A DNA stretch of 64,000 bases from Rhodovulum sp. ES.010 (GTDB lineage Bacteria; Pseudomonadota; Alphaproteobacteria; Rhodobacterales; Rhodobacteraceae). The translations under genes and the position numbers were made by a program. The DNA lies in assembly GCF_900142935.1 (NCBI RefSeq), contig NZ_FSRS01000001.1:2954501-3018500 (forward strand), in the 5' to 3' direction. Within the stretch, counting starts at the first letter, position 1, and each line of letters opens with the position of its first letter. The notes beneath the pieces were generated by a model, which did not search any database, had not been told where the DNA came from, and saw only the letters and a list, made by a program, of their open reading frames with translations. This document shows positions 8,511 to 17,582 of the stretch, piece by piece.

Positions 8511-9161
8511 TCAGACCGGCACGAACCGGTCGCTCTCTGCGTCATAGCACTCCACCGCGCCCTCGCCGATATCGTTCCAGAGCCCGTGCAGGGTCAACTC
8601 CTCGGCCTCGACCGCGCTTTGAACGAACGGGAAGCTCATCAGGTTCCCGAGCGAGACCAGCACGGCGTCCTTCTCCATCGCTTCCAGCCGGGCGGCCTCG
8701 TCGCCGATATTGGCCATCCGATCGTAGCTGGGGCGCAATATGTCCATCCAGCGGCCGATGAAGCTGGACTTGTCCTCGAGTTGCGGCGCGTTCCCGGCGC
8801 ACATGTCGTGGCAGCCGCGGATGCCGCCGCAGTGCGAATGGCCGACGACCAGCAGGTTCGCGACCTTGAGCACGGTGACGGCGTATTCGACGGCCGCCGA
8901 GGTGCCGTGATGGTCGCCGTCGGGCGCGTAGGGGGGCACGAGCCCGGCGATGTTGCGGTGGATGAAGAACTCGCCCTCGTCCGCGCCGAAGATCGAGGTC
9001 ACGTGCACCCGCGAATCGCAGCACGAGATGATCATCGCTCGCGGCCGCTGCCCCTCGGCGGCAAGGCGCCGATACCACGCCTTGTTCTCGGCATGCGTCG
9101 TCGCCTTCCAGCCATGGTAGCGCTGGGCGAGATACTGCGGAAGCGGGCGGGCGTGCTGCAT
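8511..9161 (-). CDS. Beta-class carbonic anhydrase
   Basis: Interconverts CO2 and bicarbonate. The 216-residue protein has the zinc ligands Cys47 (in CCDSR, with the Asp49-Arg51 dyad), His108 and Cys111 (VVGHSHCGG). The length and the DEGEFFIHRNIAGLVPPY block are typical of bacterial beta-CAs. No signal peptide is seen, so it should be cytoplasmic. The ATG at 9161 is preceded by GGAGAG. The frame is open far upstream, but that extension is antisense to the next gene and lacks family similarity. It is the first gene of the CA-sbtA-sbtB group. Confidence 0.94.
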   Translation of the reverse strand: MQHARPLPQYLAQRYHGWKATTHAENKAWYRRLAAEGQRPRAMIISCCDSRVHVTSIFGADEGEFFIHRNIAGLVPPYAPDGDHHGTSAAVEYAVTVLKVANLLVVGHSHCGGIRGCHDMCAGNAPQLEDKSSFIGRWMDILRPSYDRMANIGDEAARLEAMEKDAVLVSLGNLMSFPFVQSAVEAEELTLHGLWNDIGEGAVECYDAESDRFVPV

Positions 9162-9302
9162 GGGGCTCTCCGTGTGTCCGCGGCTGCATAAAGCGCATTT
9201 GCGAGGAATTCGAGACATTTCCGCTTTTGCGTTCAACGCTTTCTTGACCCAAAAGGCCGAGGCTTGGCGCAGGTGTGGTGGTGCCGTTATCGGAGGGTGC
9301 GT

Positions 9303-9683
9303 GTGTCCCGAGTAGTTGTGTTGTGCCATGACGAGCCGTTGAAAGTGGATTCCGACCGTCTGGCCGATATGTTCGTCGATCTGGGCGAGGTCCGGGCGGC
9401 GCATCTTGTCGCGCTTTCCGTCGGGCGCCTCGAGGAATTGATGGAGGGGCTCGACCTCGCCTCCTCGCAGGTGCGCCCCGGCGACTGCATCGATCTTGCA
9501 GGGCAGATTCGCACGTTGGGCGAGTCGCTCGGTCTCGACAGCCTGTCGCTGGCCGCGCGGGGCGTCTCGTATGCGGTCCAGTCCGGGGATGCGACCGCGA
9601 TATCGGCCACGATGGCGCGGCTCCGGCGGCTTGCACTGCGCTCGGTGCGCATCGCGGCAGAGCTTCAGCACCGCTCCGGTTGA
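9303..9683 (+). CDS. Small helical hypothetical protein
   Basis: A 126-residue protein that I do not recognise. It starts MSRVVVLCHDEPLKVD and is mostly helical (RLADMFVDLGEVRAAHLVALSVGRLEELMEGLDL; later MARLRRLALRSVRIAAEL). It has no signal peptide or membrane segment. The helical hairpin recalls Hpt-type or four-helix-bundle proteins, but no HxxKG phosphorylation motif is visible. The start was placed at GTG 9303 because GGAGG ends six bases before it; an ATG-less longer frame starts at TTG 9264. It is divergent from the carbonic anhydrase gene and 73 bases before the aminopeptidase gene. Confidence 0.6.
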   Translation: MSRVVVLCHDEPLKVDSDRLADMFVDLGEVRAAHLVALSVGRLEELMEGLDLASSQVRPGDCIDLAGQIRTLGESLGLDSLSLAARGVSYAVQSGDATAISATMARLRRLALRSVRIAAELQHRSG

Positions 9684-9756
9684 TCCCGCTTGCGGGGGCG
9701 GCGGAACCCGATAGGGTCGGGGCAACCCCGCAACCTGTCCGGAGGAACCGCCGCCC

Positions 9757-11139
9757 ATGCCCCCCCGTTTCGCCGCGCCCGACACCGCCGCGCTGCCGTT
9801 CCACGTCGTAGACGAGTCCGCGCTTGACGACTGGCGCACGGCGCGCCCGCCGCACGAGGCTGCCTGGCTCAAGGCAAACGGCTTCGGCGCGGGGCTGGGC
9901 GAGTTGGCGGTGCTGCCCGACCCGGCGGGCGGGCTTGCCGGTGCCGTCGCAGGGTATGGCGCCGCGCCGGCCCGGGCGCGCGGGCGGTTTCACCTGGCCG
10001 GGGTGGCTGGCCGCCTGCCCGCGGGCATCTGGCGCCTTGAAACGGACCTCGAAGGCGCGGCCCTGGAGGCCGAGGCGCTGGGCCTGCTGCTGTCGGGCTA
10101 CCGGTTCGACCGATACCGCGACCAAGGCCCTGTCCGGGCCGCGTTCCAGGCGCCTTCCGGGATCGACGCCGCGCGGGTCGAGGCCGTTGCGGCCGGCGAG
10201 GTGCTGACCCGCGACCTGATCAACACGCCGGCCTCGGACATGGGGCCCGAGGCGCTGGAGCAGGCTGCCTTCGCGCTGGCCGCGCGCCATGGGGCGACGG
10301 CGCGCGCGGTGCGCGGCGAGGACCTTCTGTCGCAGAACTTCCCGCTGATCCATGCGGTCGGCCGGGCCGGGCCGCAGGCGCCGCGGCTGATCGAACTGAC
10401 CTGGGGCTACGGCGGTCCGCGCCTGACGCTGGTCGGCAAGGGCGTCTGTTTCGACACCGGCGGGCTGAACCTAAAGCCGGCCTCCTCGATGGGGCTGATG
10501 AAGAAGGACATGGGCGGGGCGGCAACGGTGCTGGGCCTTGCCGAGACGATCATGGCGCTGGGCCTGCCGCTTCGGTTGCGCGTGCTGATCCCGGCGGTCG
10601 AGAACAGCGTGTCGGCCACCTCCTTCCGCCCGCAGGACATATTGACCGCGCGCAACGGGCTGACCGTCGAGATCAACAACACCGATGCCGAGGGACGGCT
10701 GGTCCTGGCCGACGCGCTGGCGCTGGCGGCCGAGCAAGACAGCGACCTCATGATCTCGATGGCCACGCTGACCGGGGCGGCGCGGGTCGCGGTCGGCCCC
10801 GATATTGCGCCCTTCTACACCGATGACGAGGCGCTCGCCGGTGCGTTGTCCGAGGCCGGGGAGCGCGGCGCCGACCCGGCCTGGCGGATGCCCTTCCACG
10901 CGCCATACGAAGCGATGATCGAGCCGGGCATCGCCGATCTCGACAACGCGCCGAAGAACGGATTCGCCGGCTCGATCACCGCCGCGCTTTTCCTGCGGCG
11001 CTTTACCGCCGGGGCGCGCTATGCCCATTTCGACATCTACGGCTGGCAGCCCTCGGATGCGCCCGCCCGGCCGAAGGGCGGCACCGGCCAGGGGGCCCGG
11101 GCGATCCTGGGCGCGCTGCCCGACGCGCTGGGCCTGTGA
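9757..11139 (+). CDS. M17 leucyl aminopeptidase family protein
   Basis: A 460-residue zinc/manganese aminopeptidase. The catalytic C-terminal domain has the metal-binding sequences VGKGVCFDTGGLNLK, MKKDMGGAA and the family signature NTDAEGRLVLADAL; the N-terminal ~150 residues are the variable regulatory domain. It removes N-terminal residues from peptides, and some Rhodobacteraceae paralogs are annotated PepA or PepB. The ATG follows a GGAGGA site. Its stop overlaps the GTG of the NlpC/P60 gene (GTGA), and this pairing with a cell-wall peptidase suggests a role in peptide or muropeptide recycling (inference). Confidence 0.93.
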   Translation: MPPRFAAPDTAALPFHVVDESALDDWRTARPPHEAAWLKANGFGAGLGELAVLPDPAGGLAGAVAGYGAAPARARGRFHLAGVAGRLPAGIWRLETDLEGAALEAEALGLLLSGYRFDRYRDQGPVRAAFQAPSGIDAARVEAVAAGEVLTRDLINTPASDMGPEALEQAAFALAARHGATARAVRGEDLLSQNFPLIHAVGRAGPQAPRLIELTWGYGGPRLTLVGKGVCFDTGGLNLKPASSMGLMKKDMGGAATVLGLAETIMALGLPLRLRVLIPAVENSVSATSFRPQDILTARNGLTVEINNTDAEGRLVLADALALAAEQDSDLMISMATLTGAARVAVGPDIAPFYTDDEALAGALSEAGERGADPAWRMPFHAPYEAMIEPGIADLDNAPKNGFAGSITAALFLRRFTAGARYAHFDIYGWQPSDAPARPKGGTGQGARAILGALPDALGL

Positions 11140-11969
11140 CCGGGGACCGCCGCGAGACGCCCGCCAACGGGCGCGTCGCCGCCGCCCATCTGGCCGGGCA
11201 GGTGAGCGCCGAGCGCTTCGTGGAACCCGTACGCCACCGCCTGACCCGCCCGCTCGCCGACCTGATGCGCGCCCCCGGCGGCCCGCGCGAACGGCAATTG
11301 CTGTTGGGCGAGGCGTTCGAGGTGCTGGATCTGCACGAGGGCCATGCCTTCGGCTGGGCCGCGCGCGACGGCTTCGTGGGCTACCTGCCCGCCGACGCGC
11401 TGTCCGACGCCGCGCCCGAGCCCACCCATATCGTCGCCGTCCCCGCGACCCACGCCTATTCCGCCCCCGACCTCAAGCGGCCCGAGCACATGGCGCTCAG
11501 CTTCGGCTCGCGCCTGCGCGTCGTCTCGGCCAGTGGCGGCTTTTTCGAAACCGCCGAGGGCTGGTTCGTGCCCAAGCCGCACCTGCGCCCGGCGAACGCG
11601 CCCTTCGCCGACCCGGTGACCGTCGCCCAGCTGTTCTTCGGCGCGCCCTATCTCTGGGGCGGGAACGCGATCTGGGGGATCGATTGCTCGGGGCTCGTGC
11701 AGGCCGCGTTCCTCGCCTGCGGGCGCGCCTGTCCGGGCGACAGCGACCAGCAGGAGCGCGCCCTGGCCCCCCCCCTCCCCGATGGGACGCCCCCCGAACG
11801 CGGCGATCTGCTGTTCTGGAAGGGTCATGTCGCGCTGGTCGTCGAGCCGGAGGTCCTGATCCACGCCAACGCGCATACGATGTCGGTTGCCTACGAGCGT
11901 ATCGTTGACGCGCTCGCGCGGATCGAGGCGGCGGGCGACGGCCCGCTGACCGCGCATCGGCGGCCCTAG
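11136..11969 (+). CDS. NlpC/P60-family cell-wall peptidase
   Basis: A 277-residue protein with one or two SH3-like regions (residues ~45-150, FEVLDLHEGHAFGWA and LRVVSASGGFFETAEGWF) and a C-terminal NlpC/P60 domain. The catalytic triad is visible: Cys184 in GIDCSGLVQAAF, His231 in WKGHVALV and His243 in LIHANAH. Such enzymes cut gamma-D-Glu-meso-DAP bonds in muropeptides. No signal peptide is present, which fits a cytoplasmic YkfC-like recycling role. The GTG start overlaps the aminopeptidase stop, so the two are probably co-translated. The stop shares CTAG with the convergent DUF2794 gene. Confidence 0.9.
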   Translation: MTGDRRETPANGRVAAAHLAGQVSAERFVEPVRHRLTRPLADLMRAPGGPRERQLLLGEAFEVLDLHEGHAFGWAARDGFVGYLPADALSDAAPEPTHIVAVPATHAYSAPDLKRPEHMALSFGSRLRVVSASGGFFETAEGWFVPKPHLRPANAPFADPVTVAQLFFGAPYLWGGNAIWGIDCSGLVQAAFLACGRACPGDSDQQERALAPPLPDGTPPERGDLLFWKGHVALVVEPEVLIHANAHTMSVAYERIVDALARIEAAGDGPLTAHRRP

Positions 11970-12310
11970 TCGACCGCCCGGATCAGCTTCTTCTCGAGGA
12001 CGCGCAGAACGCTCTTCAACTCGTGCCCGCGCTTGAGGATCTGTCCGTCCATGCCGATCACGGCGTACATCCCCTGCCGGTTCCGCAGCTTGGGCCGCTT
12101 CTCGATGCGGTAGAGCGGGTGCTCGGCCGTGCGCCGGAAGATCGAGAAGACCGCCACCTCGCGCAGGCAGGAAATTCCGTAGTCGCGCCATTCGCCGGCC
12201 GCCACCATCCGGCCGTAGAGGGCGAGAATGACACCGAGTTCTGTCCGGTCGAAGGCGACCTGCTCCTGAGCGCGGGCCTGGCGGACCGGGGTGGGCGGCA
12301 CGACGTTCAT
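11966..12310 (-). CDS. DUF2794 domain protein
   Basis: A 114-residue protein of a family largely confined to alphaproteobacteria, of unknown function. Recognisable blocks are FDRTELGVILALYGRMVAAGEWRDYGI, FSIFRRTAEHPLYRIEKRPKL and GMDGQILKRGHELKSVLRVLEKKLIRAVD. There is no membrane segment. The start is the ATG at 12310 (MNVVPPTPV); ten extra codons upstream start with TTG and look unrelated. The ribosome-binding site is weak. It lies 345 bases downstream of imuB on the same strand, across a gap with a strong inverted repeat, so it is probably a separate unit. Confidence 0.82.
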   Translation of the reverse strand: MNVVPPTPVRQARAQEQVAFDRTELGVILALYGRMVAAGEWRDYGISCLREVAVFSIFRRTAEHPLYRIEKRPKLRNRQGMYAVIGMDGQILKRGHELKSVLRVLEKKLIRAVD

Positions 12311-12655
12311 TGCGCCAGCGTGCCGCCCCGGGCCGTGCAAATCAAGCTCTGCCCGGTTTCCGCCGCAAAATTACCTTCCGAAAACCCGTCAGGCTCCGCG
12401 ATCTCGCCGGGATTCGGCAGGATATTGTCTCCATAGCGAAGACGCTACCCCGGTGCCGCAGATTAACAGCCCCCACCCAGCCTGCGGCACCGGGGCCTTC
12501 GCTTCTCCCCCAGATGAATGCTCCGACCGTGTGGCGAAAGCGCATCCGCGCGTGGCCCGCCCTGGCCCTGGGCAGGCCGGGGAAGGCGGCCGGCCGGTGC
12601 CATGCGTCTTGGCTCAGGGGCTTGCCCGCGGCGTTTGGGTGCCGTGGCTGCCCGC
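12311..12655. other. 345-base gene-free stretch between imuB and the DUF2794 gene
   Basis: No frame here encodes a protein I recognise. A 152-codon minus-strand frame crosses the imuB stop, but its composition looks like shadow coding. The stretch holds a perfect 14-base inverted repeat (12448-12495). The place right after imuB is where dnaE2 would be expected in an imuA-imuB-dnaE2 cassette, and no DnaE2 remnant was recognised. Confidence 0.6.
12448..12495. terminator. Perfect 14-bp inverted repeat with 20-base loop, possible terminator
   Basis: The arms are CCCCGGTGCCGCAG (12448-12461) and CTGCGGCACCGGGG (12482-12495). The GC-rich stem would be very stable, but neither side carries a clear T-run, so intrinsic termination is uncertain. 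It could instead stabilise the 3' end of the imuB message or be a protein-binding site. Confidence 0.4.
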
Positions 12656-14299
12656 TTACCCGAATTGCCCCTGGCAGAACCAGCCCGACGACATCTCGCC
12701 CCCGTGCGCATAGTAGAGCCAGAGCCTGAGGCCGGTCTCCGTCTCCACCCGCCAGTAATCGCGCGGGCCGGATCGCCAGTCGGGATCGTCCAGCCACCAT
12801 TCCGGCGCGATCCGTTCGGGGCCGGTCGCGCCCACCGCCCGGAAATCGCGCCGCCGCCAGCGGAACCGGGCGGGCGGCCCCGGCCTGTCCGGGGCCATGA
12901 CCGGCTCGGGCGGGAACAACAGCAGCGGCCGGGGCCGGTCGCGGGCGGGCCAGCGATCTACCGGCTCGGACCAGGCGGCGGCCAGCACCTGCCAGCCCTT
13001 CTCGGGAATGTGGCTTTCGGCCGGGGCCATCCGTGTGATCGCCTCGAGCCCGATCCGCACCCCGATCCGCCCGATTAGGTCCGCAAGCGCCGCCTCCGTG
13101 CCGTGGCGGTGCTGCGCGGCGCGGACGGCCTCGGCGTGGCCGGCATGCTGGCGGGCATGGACGGGCTCGGTCACATGCGCCTCGAGCCGAAGCCGATCGA
13201 GCCCGGGGCCGGCGTCGAGACTGGCGAGTTTCAGCGCGATCAGCGGCCGGATTCGGTCGGGGGCCGCGGTGGCCTGGGCAAGGCCCAGTTCGATCTCCTC
13301 GACCCCGTGGTCGCAGCGGAACGCCTGGAACCGCACCCGCCGCGCGCCGCGCGCCGCCTCTGTCAGCCGCGCCGCGAGCGCCTCCAGCAGCCGGTCGAGC
13401 CCGGTGAGGATGTCCGCCTCCAGCCCGATCGGCTCGGGCAGCGACAGGCGCACCGCGAAATGCGGTGCGGCGCGCAGCGGCGAAACGGGCTCGGGCTCGG
13501 CCCCCAGCGCCTGGTCGAGCCGCCGGACGAGGTCGCGCCCGAACCGGCGGGCGAGGGGGGCGCGCGGCATGCCGAGAATGTCCTCGATCCGCCGCAGCCC
13601 CAGCCGGGCCAGCGCCGCCACGGTGTCCTCGGGCAGTCGCAGAGCGGCCATCGGCAGCGGCGCGAGTGCCGGGCGTGTCTGGCCGGGAGCGGCGATGCGC
13701 GGGGTCTCCGCCGGGTCACCCGCGGGCGGCAGGCGTTGCCAGACCCGGCGTTTCGCCGCGCGCGAGCGGGTGGCGCGGGCCTCCTGCGCGATGGCGTCGC
13801 CCGAGCGGTGGGGGCGCACGGACTGCCCGGCGAACCGCGCCAGCGCCCAGGCCGCGCCCCTTGTATCGGCCAGCCCCGCCCGCACGCGCAGCCCCAGATC
13901 GGCGCAATCGGCCTCGACCTGCGCCATCAGGCCCGCCTCGCCGCCGAAGAGATGGGCGCATCCGGTGATGTCGATCACCAGCGCGTCGGGGGGCTCTTCC
14001 GCCACCCAGGGCGAGAACTTGCCCGCCCAGCGGGAAAGTCCCCGGAGAAACGCCGCCTCGCCCGACGGGTCGGCCGGCCGGGTGATCAGCTGCGGGCAGA
14101 TCGCCATCGCGTCCCTGAGCGGCTGGCCCTGCCTGAGCCCCGCCGCCTCGGCCTCGTCGTTCAGCGAGGCGATCGCCTGTGCGCCGGTCGCCTCGGCGAT
14201 CACCGCGAAGGGGCCGGGCGGCAGGCCGCGATGGCGGCGCAGTGCGCGGTCGGCGGCAAGCCGCGGAAACCAGAGCGAGAGGATGCGGCGGGCGGGCAT
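12656..14299 (-). CDS. imuB: ImuB, Y-family polymerase-like translesion protein
   Basis: A 547-residue member of the ImuB branch of Y-family polymerases. In ImuA-ImuB-DnaE2 mutasomes ImuB is the non-catalytic hub that binds the beta clamp. The start [20 protein letters not shown] replaces the catalytic D-x-D region of active Y-polymerases, and [15 protein letters not shown] and [20 protein letters not shown] are family blocks; [13 protein letters not shown] and the tryptophan-rich end ([23 protein letters not shown]) follow. I did not find a clear QLxLF-type clamp motif before the SHIPE block, where RAAQHRHG is seen. It has a LexA box 13 bases before its ATG. No imuA or dnaE2 is adjacent. Confidence 0.88.
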   Translation of the reverse strand: MPARRILSLWFPRLAADRALRRHRGLPPGPFAVIAEATGAQAIASLNDEAEAAGLRQGQPLRDAMAICPQLITRPADPSGEAAFLRGLSRWAGKFSPWVAEEPPDALVIDITGCAHLFGGEAGLMAQVEADCADLGLRVRAGLADTRGAAWALARFAGQSVRPHRSGDAIAQEARATRSRAAKRRVWQRLPPAGDPAETPRIAAPGQTRPALAPLPMAALRLPEDTVAALARLGLRRIEDILGMPRAPLARRFGRDLVRRLDQALGAEPEPVSPLRAAPHFAVRLSLPEPIGLEADILTGLDRLLEALAARLTEAARGARRVRFQAFRCDHGVEEIELGLAQATAAPDRIRPLIALKLASLDAGPGLDRLRLEAHVTEPVHARQHAGHAEAVRAAQHRHGTEAALADLIGRIGVRIGLEAITRMAPAESHIPEKGWQVLAAAWSEPVDRWPARDRPRPLLLFPPEPVMAPDRPGPPARFRWRRRDFRAVGATGPERIAPEWWLDDPDWRSGPRDYWRVETETGLRLWLYYAHGGEMSSGWFCQGQFG

Positions 14300-14312
14300 G
14301 GCGGCAGTGTAT

Positions 14313-14327
14313 GTTCACTTTATGTTC
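14313..14327. promoter_or_regulatory. LexA (SOS) box upstream of imuB
   Basis: GTTC at 14313-14316 and GTTC at 14324-14327 are separated by seven bases, an exact match to the alphaproteobacterial LexA operator GTTC-N7-GTTC. It lies 13 bases upstream of the imuB ATG and 109 bases upstream of the divergent adhC start, so imuB is the likely target. Confidence 0.8.
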
Positions 14328-14436
14328 CAAATCTATCTTCGCGCCTGCGGGGAGTCGAGTCCACGCCGCCCGCGCTTGCAATGCAGCGGCCTTTCCCGCA
14401 CCCTTCGCGCAAACTCATGCAGGAAGGGACAAGACG

Positions 14437-15545
<1,109 letters not shown>

Positions 15546-15549
<4 letters not shown>

Positions 15550-16007
15550 GCGCGAAGGACGGCACGGGGCCTGGGACGGCCTGGCCCCTGCCGAAATTCC
15601 ATTTCGAGGTCAGCTTCGGGGACGGGGCGCCCATCGGGTTCCAGGAGGTGTCCGGTCTGGATGTCGAAACCCGGCCGCTGGACGACCGGGCCGGCAACAG
15701 CCCTGCCTTTTCGAGCGTCAAGATGCCGGGGATCCGGAAGACGGCAAACGTCACGCTGAAGAAGGGCGGGTTTGCCGGGGACAGCACGCTCTGGGACTGG
15801 GTCGCCGAGGTCAAGATCAACACCGTCGAGCGGCGCGCGGTCACCATCCGGCTGTTGGACGAGGCGGGGGCGCCGGCCATGATCTGGCGGCTGGTGAACG
15901 CCTTTCCCGTCAAGGTGCAGGGCACCGACCTGAAGGCCGAGGGCAACGAGGTGGTCATCGAAACGCTGGAACTCGCCCACGAGGGGATCACCATCGAGAC
16001 CGGTTGA
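15546..16007 (+). CDS. Orphan T4 gp19-like phage tail-tube protein
   Basis: A 153-residue protein of the T4_gp19 / conserved tail-tube family, which also includes tube proteins of extracellular contractile injection systems. The typical pattern is visible: [25 protein letters not shown], then the [17 protein letters not shown] hairpin, LWDWVAEVK, and [12 protein letters not shown] at the end. No sheath, baseplate, spike, tape-measure or ATPase gene occurs in the window. The start is TTG 15546, overlapping the adhC stop (TTGA), and no better start exists downstream before the conserved region. Translation may therefore depend on adhC. The function outside a phage is unknown. Confidence 0.78.
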
Positions 16008-16073
16008 GCGAGAGGCTGTTCCCCGCCGGCCCGCCCGTGTAGACAGGCGGAAAACGAAAGCGATGCAGGAACC

Positions 16074-16790
16074 ATGCCCGACTCCAAGCCCCCTCTCCTC
16101 GCCGTCCTGATCGACGCCGACAACATCCCCGCCCGCTATGCCGAGGCGATCCTGAAGGAGATCACCTCTTTCGGGGAACCCGCGCTGCGGCGCGTCTACG
16201 GCGACTGGTCCTCGGACCGCCTGAAGCCCTGGGCGGAAAAGGTGATGGCGCTGGGGCTGGTCGCCCACCAGGAAACCGCGAACACCAAGGGCAAGAACGC
16301 CTCCGATATCGGGTTGGTGATCGACGCGATGGACATCCTGCATTCGGGCCGGTTCGACGGGTTCGTGCTGGTGTCCTCCGACAGCGACTTCACCCGGTTG
16401 GCGAGCCGCATCCGCGAACACGGGCTGGACGTGATCGGCATCGGCGAGTCCAAGGCGCCGGTCAGCTTGCGCAATGTCTGCAACCGCTTCGTGCTGATCG
16501 AGAACATCGTCGAGGAGCCCGCGCCCGCCCAGAAGGGGCCCGCGGCGGAGCCCGCCGGCAAGCGCAACCCGCGCGAAGCGATCGACCTTATCCTGCGGGC
16601 GATGGACAAGATCGAGCAGGAGGACGAGTGGTACACGCTCGGCCAGCTGGGCCAGTACATCACCGCCGACAATCCCGATTTCGACACCCGCACCTATGGC
16701 AAGCGCAAGCTCTCGGACCTCGTGCGCGGGCTGAAACGGTTCGAGACCCGGCAGGTTGGCAACCAGTTGCAGGTGCGGCGGGTCGACTGA
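16074..16790 (+). CDS. NYN-domain putative RNase with C-terminal OST-HTH/LOTUS domain
   Basis: A 238-residue protein. Residues ~8-145 form a NYN (PIN-like) nuclease fold with the acidic residues of AVLIDADNIPARYAEA, KNASDIGLVIDAMD and VLVSSDSDFTRLASRIRE, which would hold a catalytic metal. Residues ~165-235 (AIDLILRAMDKIEQEDEWYTLGQLGQYI, TYGKRKLSDLVRGLKRFE) look like an OST-HTH/LOTUS RNA-binding domain. LabA/DUF88-like proteins of this type are common, but targets are unknown. The ATG follows an AGGAACC site. It is convergent with the TetR gene, four bases apart. Confidence 0.87.
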   Translation: MPDSKPPLLAVLIDADNIPARYAEAILKEITSFGEPALRRVYGDWSSDRLKPWAEKVMALGLVAHQETANTKGKNASDIGLVIDAMDILHSGRFDGFVLVSSDSDFTRLASRIREHGLDVIGIGESKAPVSLRNVCNRFVLIENIVEEPAPAQKGPAAEPAGKRNPREAIDLILRAMDKIEQEDEWYTLGQLGQYITADNPDFDTRTYGKRKLSDLVRGLKRFETRQVGNQLQVRRVD

Positions 16791-16793
16791 GGC

Positions 16794-17411
16794 TCAGCGC
16801 GCGTAGCGCGCCATGAACGTGGTCACGGCGCCGTCGATCACCCGGTCGATCTCCGCGGGCGTGAACCGGATCTGCACGCCCAGAAGGTGGCGCAGGTAGA
16901 TGTCGGCCTTGCAGAGTTCGATGAACTGGTCCGCGGCCAGGTGCGGGTCGGGCACGGCGAGCGCGCCCGCCGAGTCGGCGCGGCCCAGATAGGCCACGAT
17001 CTCGTGGTGCAGGCGGCACGGGCCCGAGCGGTAGAACGCCTCGCCCAGTTCGGGAAAGCGGTCGGCCTCGGCCACGCAGACCCGGAACACCGCCTGGTTC
17101 AGGTCCGACAGGAACGAGGCGACCATGTGCTCGGCGGCCTTGCGCAGTACTATCGGCACCGGGGCCGTGAAGTCGATCTCGGACAGCGCGGCGTGGGTCT
17201 GGCGGTCGCATTCCACGCGGAACACTTCGAGAAACAACAGGCGCTTGTCGGGGAAGTAGCTGTAGAGCGTCGCCTTCGACACCCCGGATGCGCGGGCGAT
17301 ATCGTCGACATTCGCGCCCTCGAACCCGTCGCGCAGGAATACCTTGCGTGCGCCGTCGAGGACCTGGTCGAACTTGCGGCCCTTCTTGATCTGGCCGGGG
17401 CGGACGTTCAT
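16794..17411 (-). CDS. TetR/AcrR-family transcriptional regulator
   Basis: A 205-residue repressor-type protein. The N-terminal helix-turn-helix spans ~15-60 (VFLRDGFEGANVDDIARASGVSKATLYSYFPDKRLLFLEVF); the remaining ~145 residues are a helical ligand-binding and dimer domain. The ligand is unknown. The ATG at 17411 is preceded by GGGAGAG; the frame stays open far upstream, antisense to mbfA. It is divergent from mbfA across 171 bases, so it may act on its own promoter and possibly on mbfA, although the element seen near mbfA is of the Irr type. Confidence 0.9.
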   Translation of the reverse strand: MNVRPGQIKKGRKFDQVLDGARKVFLRDGFEGANVDDIARASGVSKATLYSYFPDKRLLFLEVFRVECDRQTHAALSEIDFTAPVPIVLRKAAEHMVASFLSDLNQAVFRVCVAEADRFPELGEAFYRSGPCRLHHEIVAYLGRADSAGALAVPDPHLAADQFIELCKADIYLRHLLGVQIRFTPAEIDRVIDGAVTTFMARYAR

Positions 17412-17552
17412 GGGCTCTCCCGCACGGTGGCCCGGAAGTCTAGCCCGGAGGGGGCGCGACGGGCAAGCCGGCCCGAGGGCGGCAATTGGCCCTCTCGCCC
17501 TTCCTTGCATCCGCAGCGAGATTTCCGTTGCCCCCGGCTGCCGCTCGATTAA

Positions 17553-17569
17553 TTTAGAATCATTCCAAA
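17553..17569 (+). promoter_or_regulatory. Iron control element (Irr-box-like) in front of mbfA
   Basis: TTTAGAATCATTCCAAA matches the ICE consensus TTTAGAA-N3-TTCTAAA of rhizobial/Rhodobacterales Irr with one mismatch in the right arm. It lies 13 bases before the mbfA ATG, just upstream of the GGAGG site, a position suited to repression. In Agrobacterium and Bradyrhizobium mbfA is repressed by Irr when iron is scarce. Confidence 0.72.
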
Positions 17570-17582
17570 TACGGAGGCCCCG

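Noticed and set aside
12342..12800. A 152-codon minus-strand frame considered as a dnaE2 remnant
   Set aside because: It overlaps the imuB 3' end in another frame and shows no polymerase motif.
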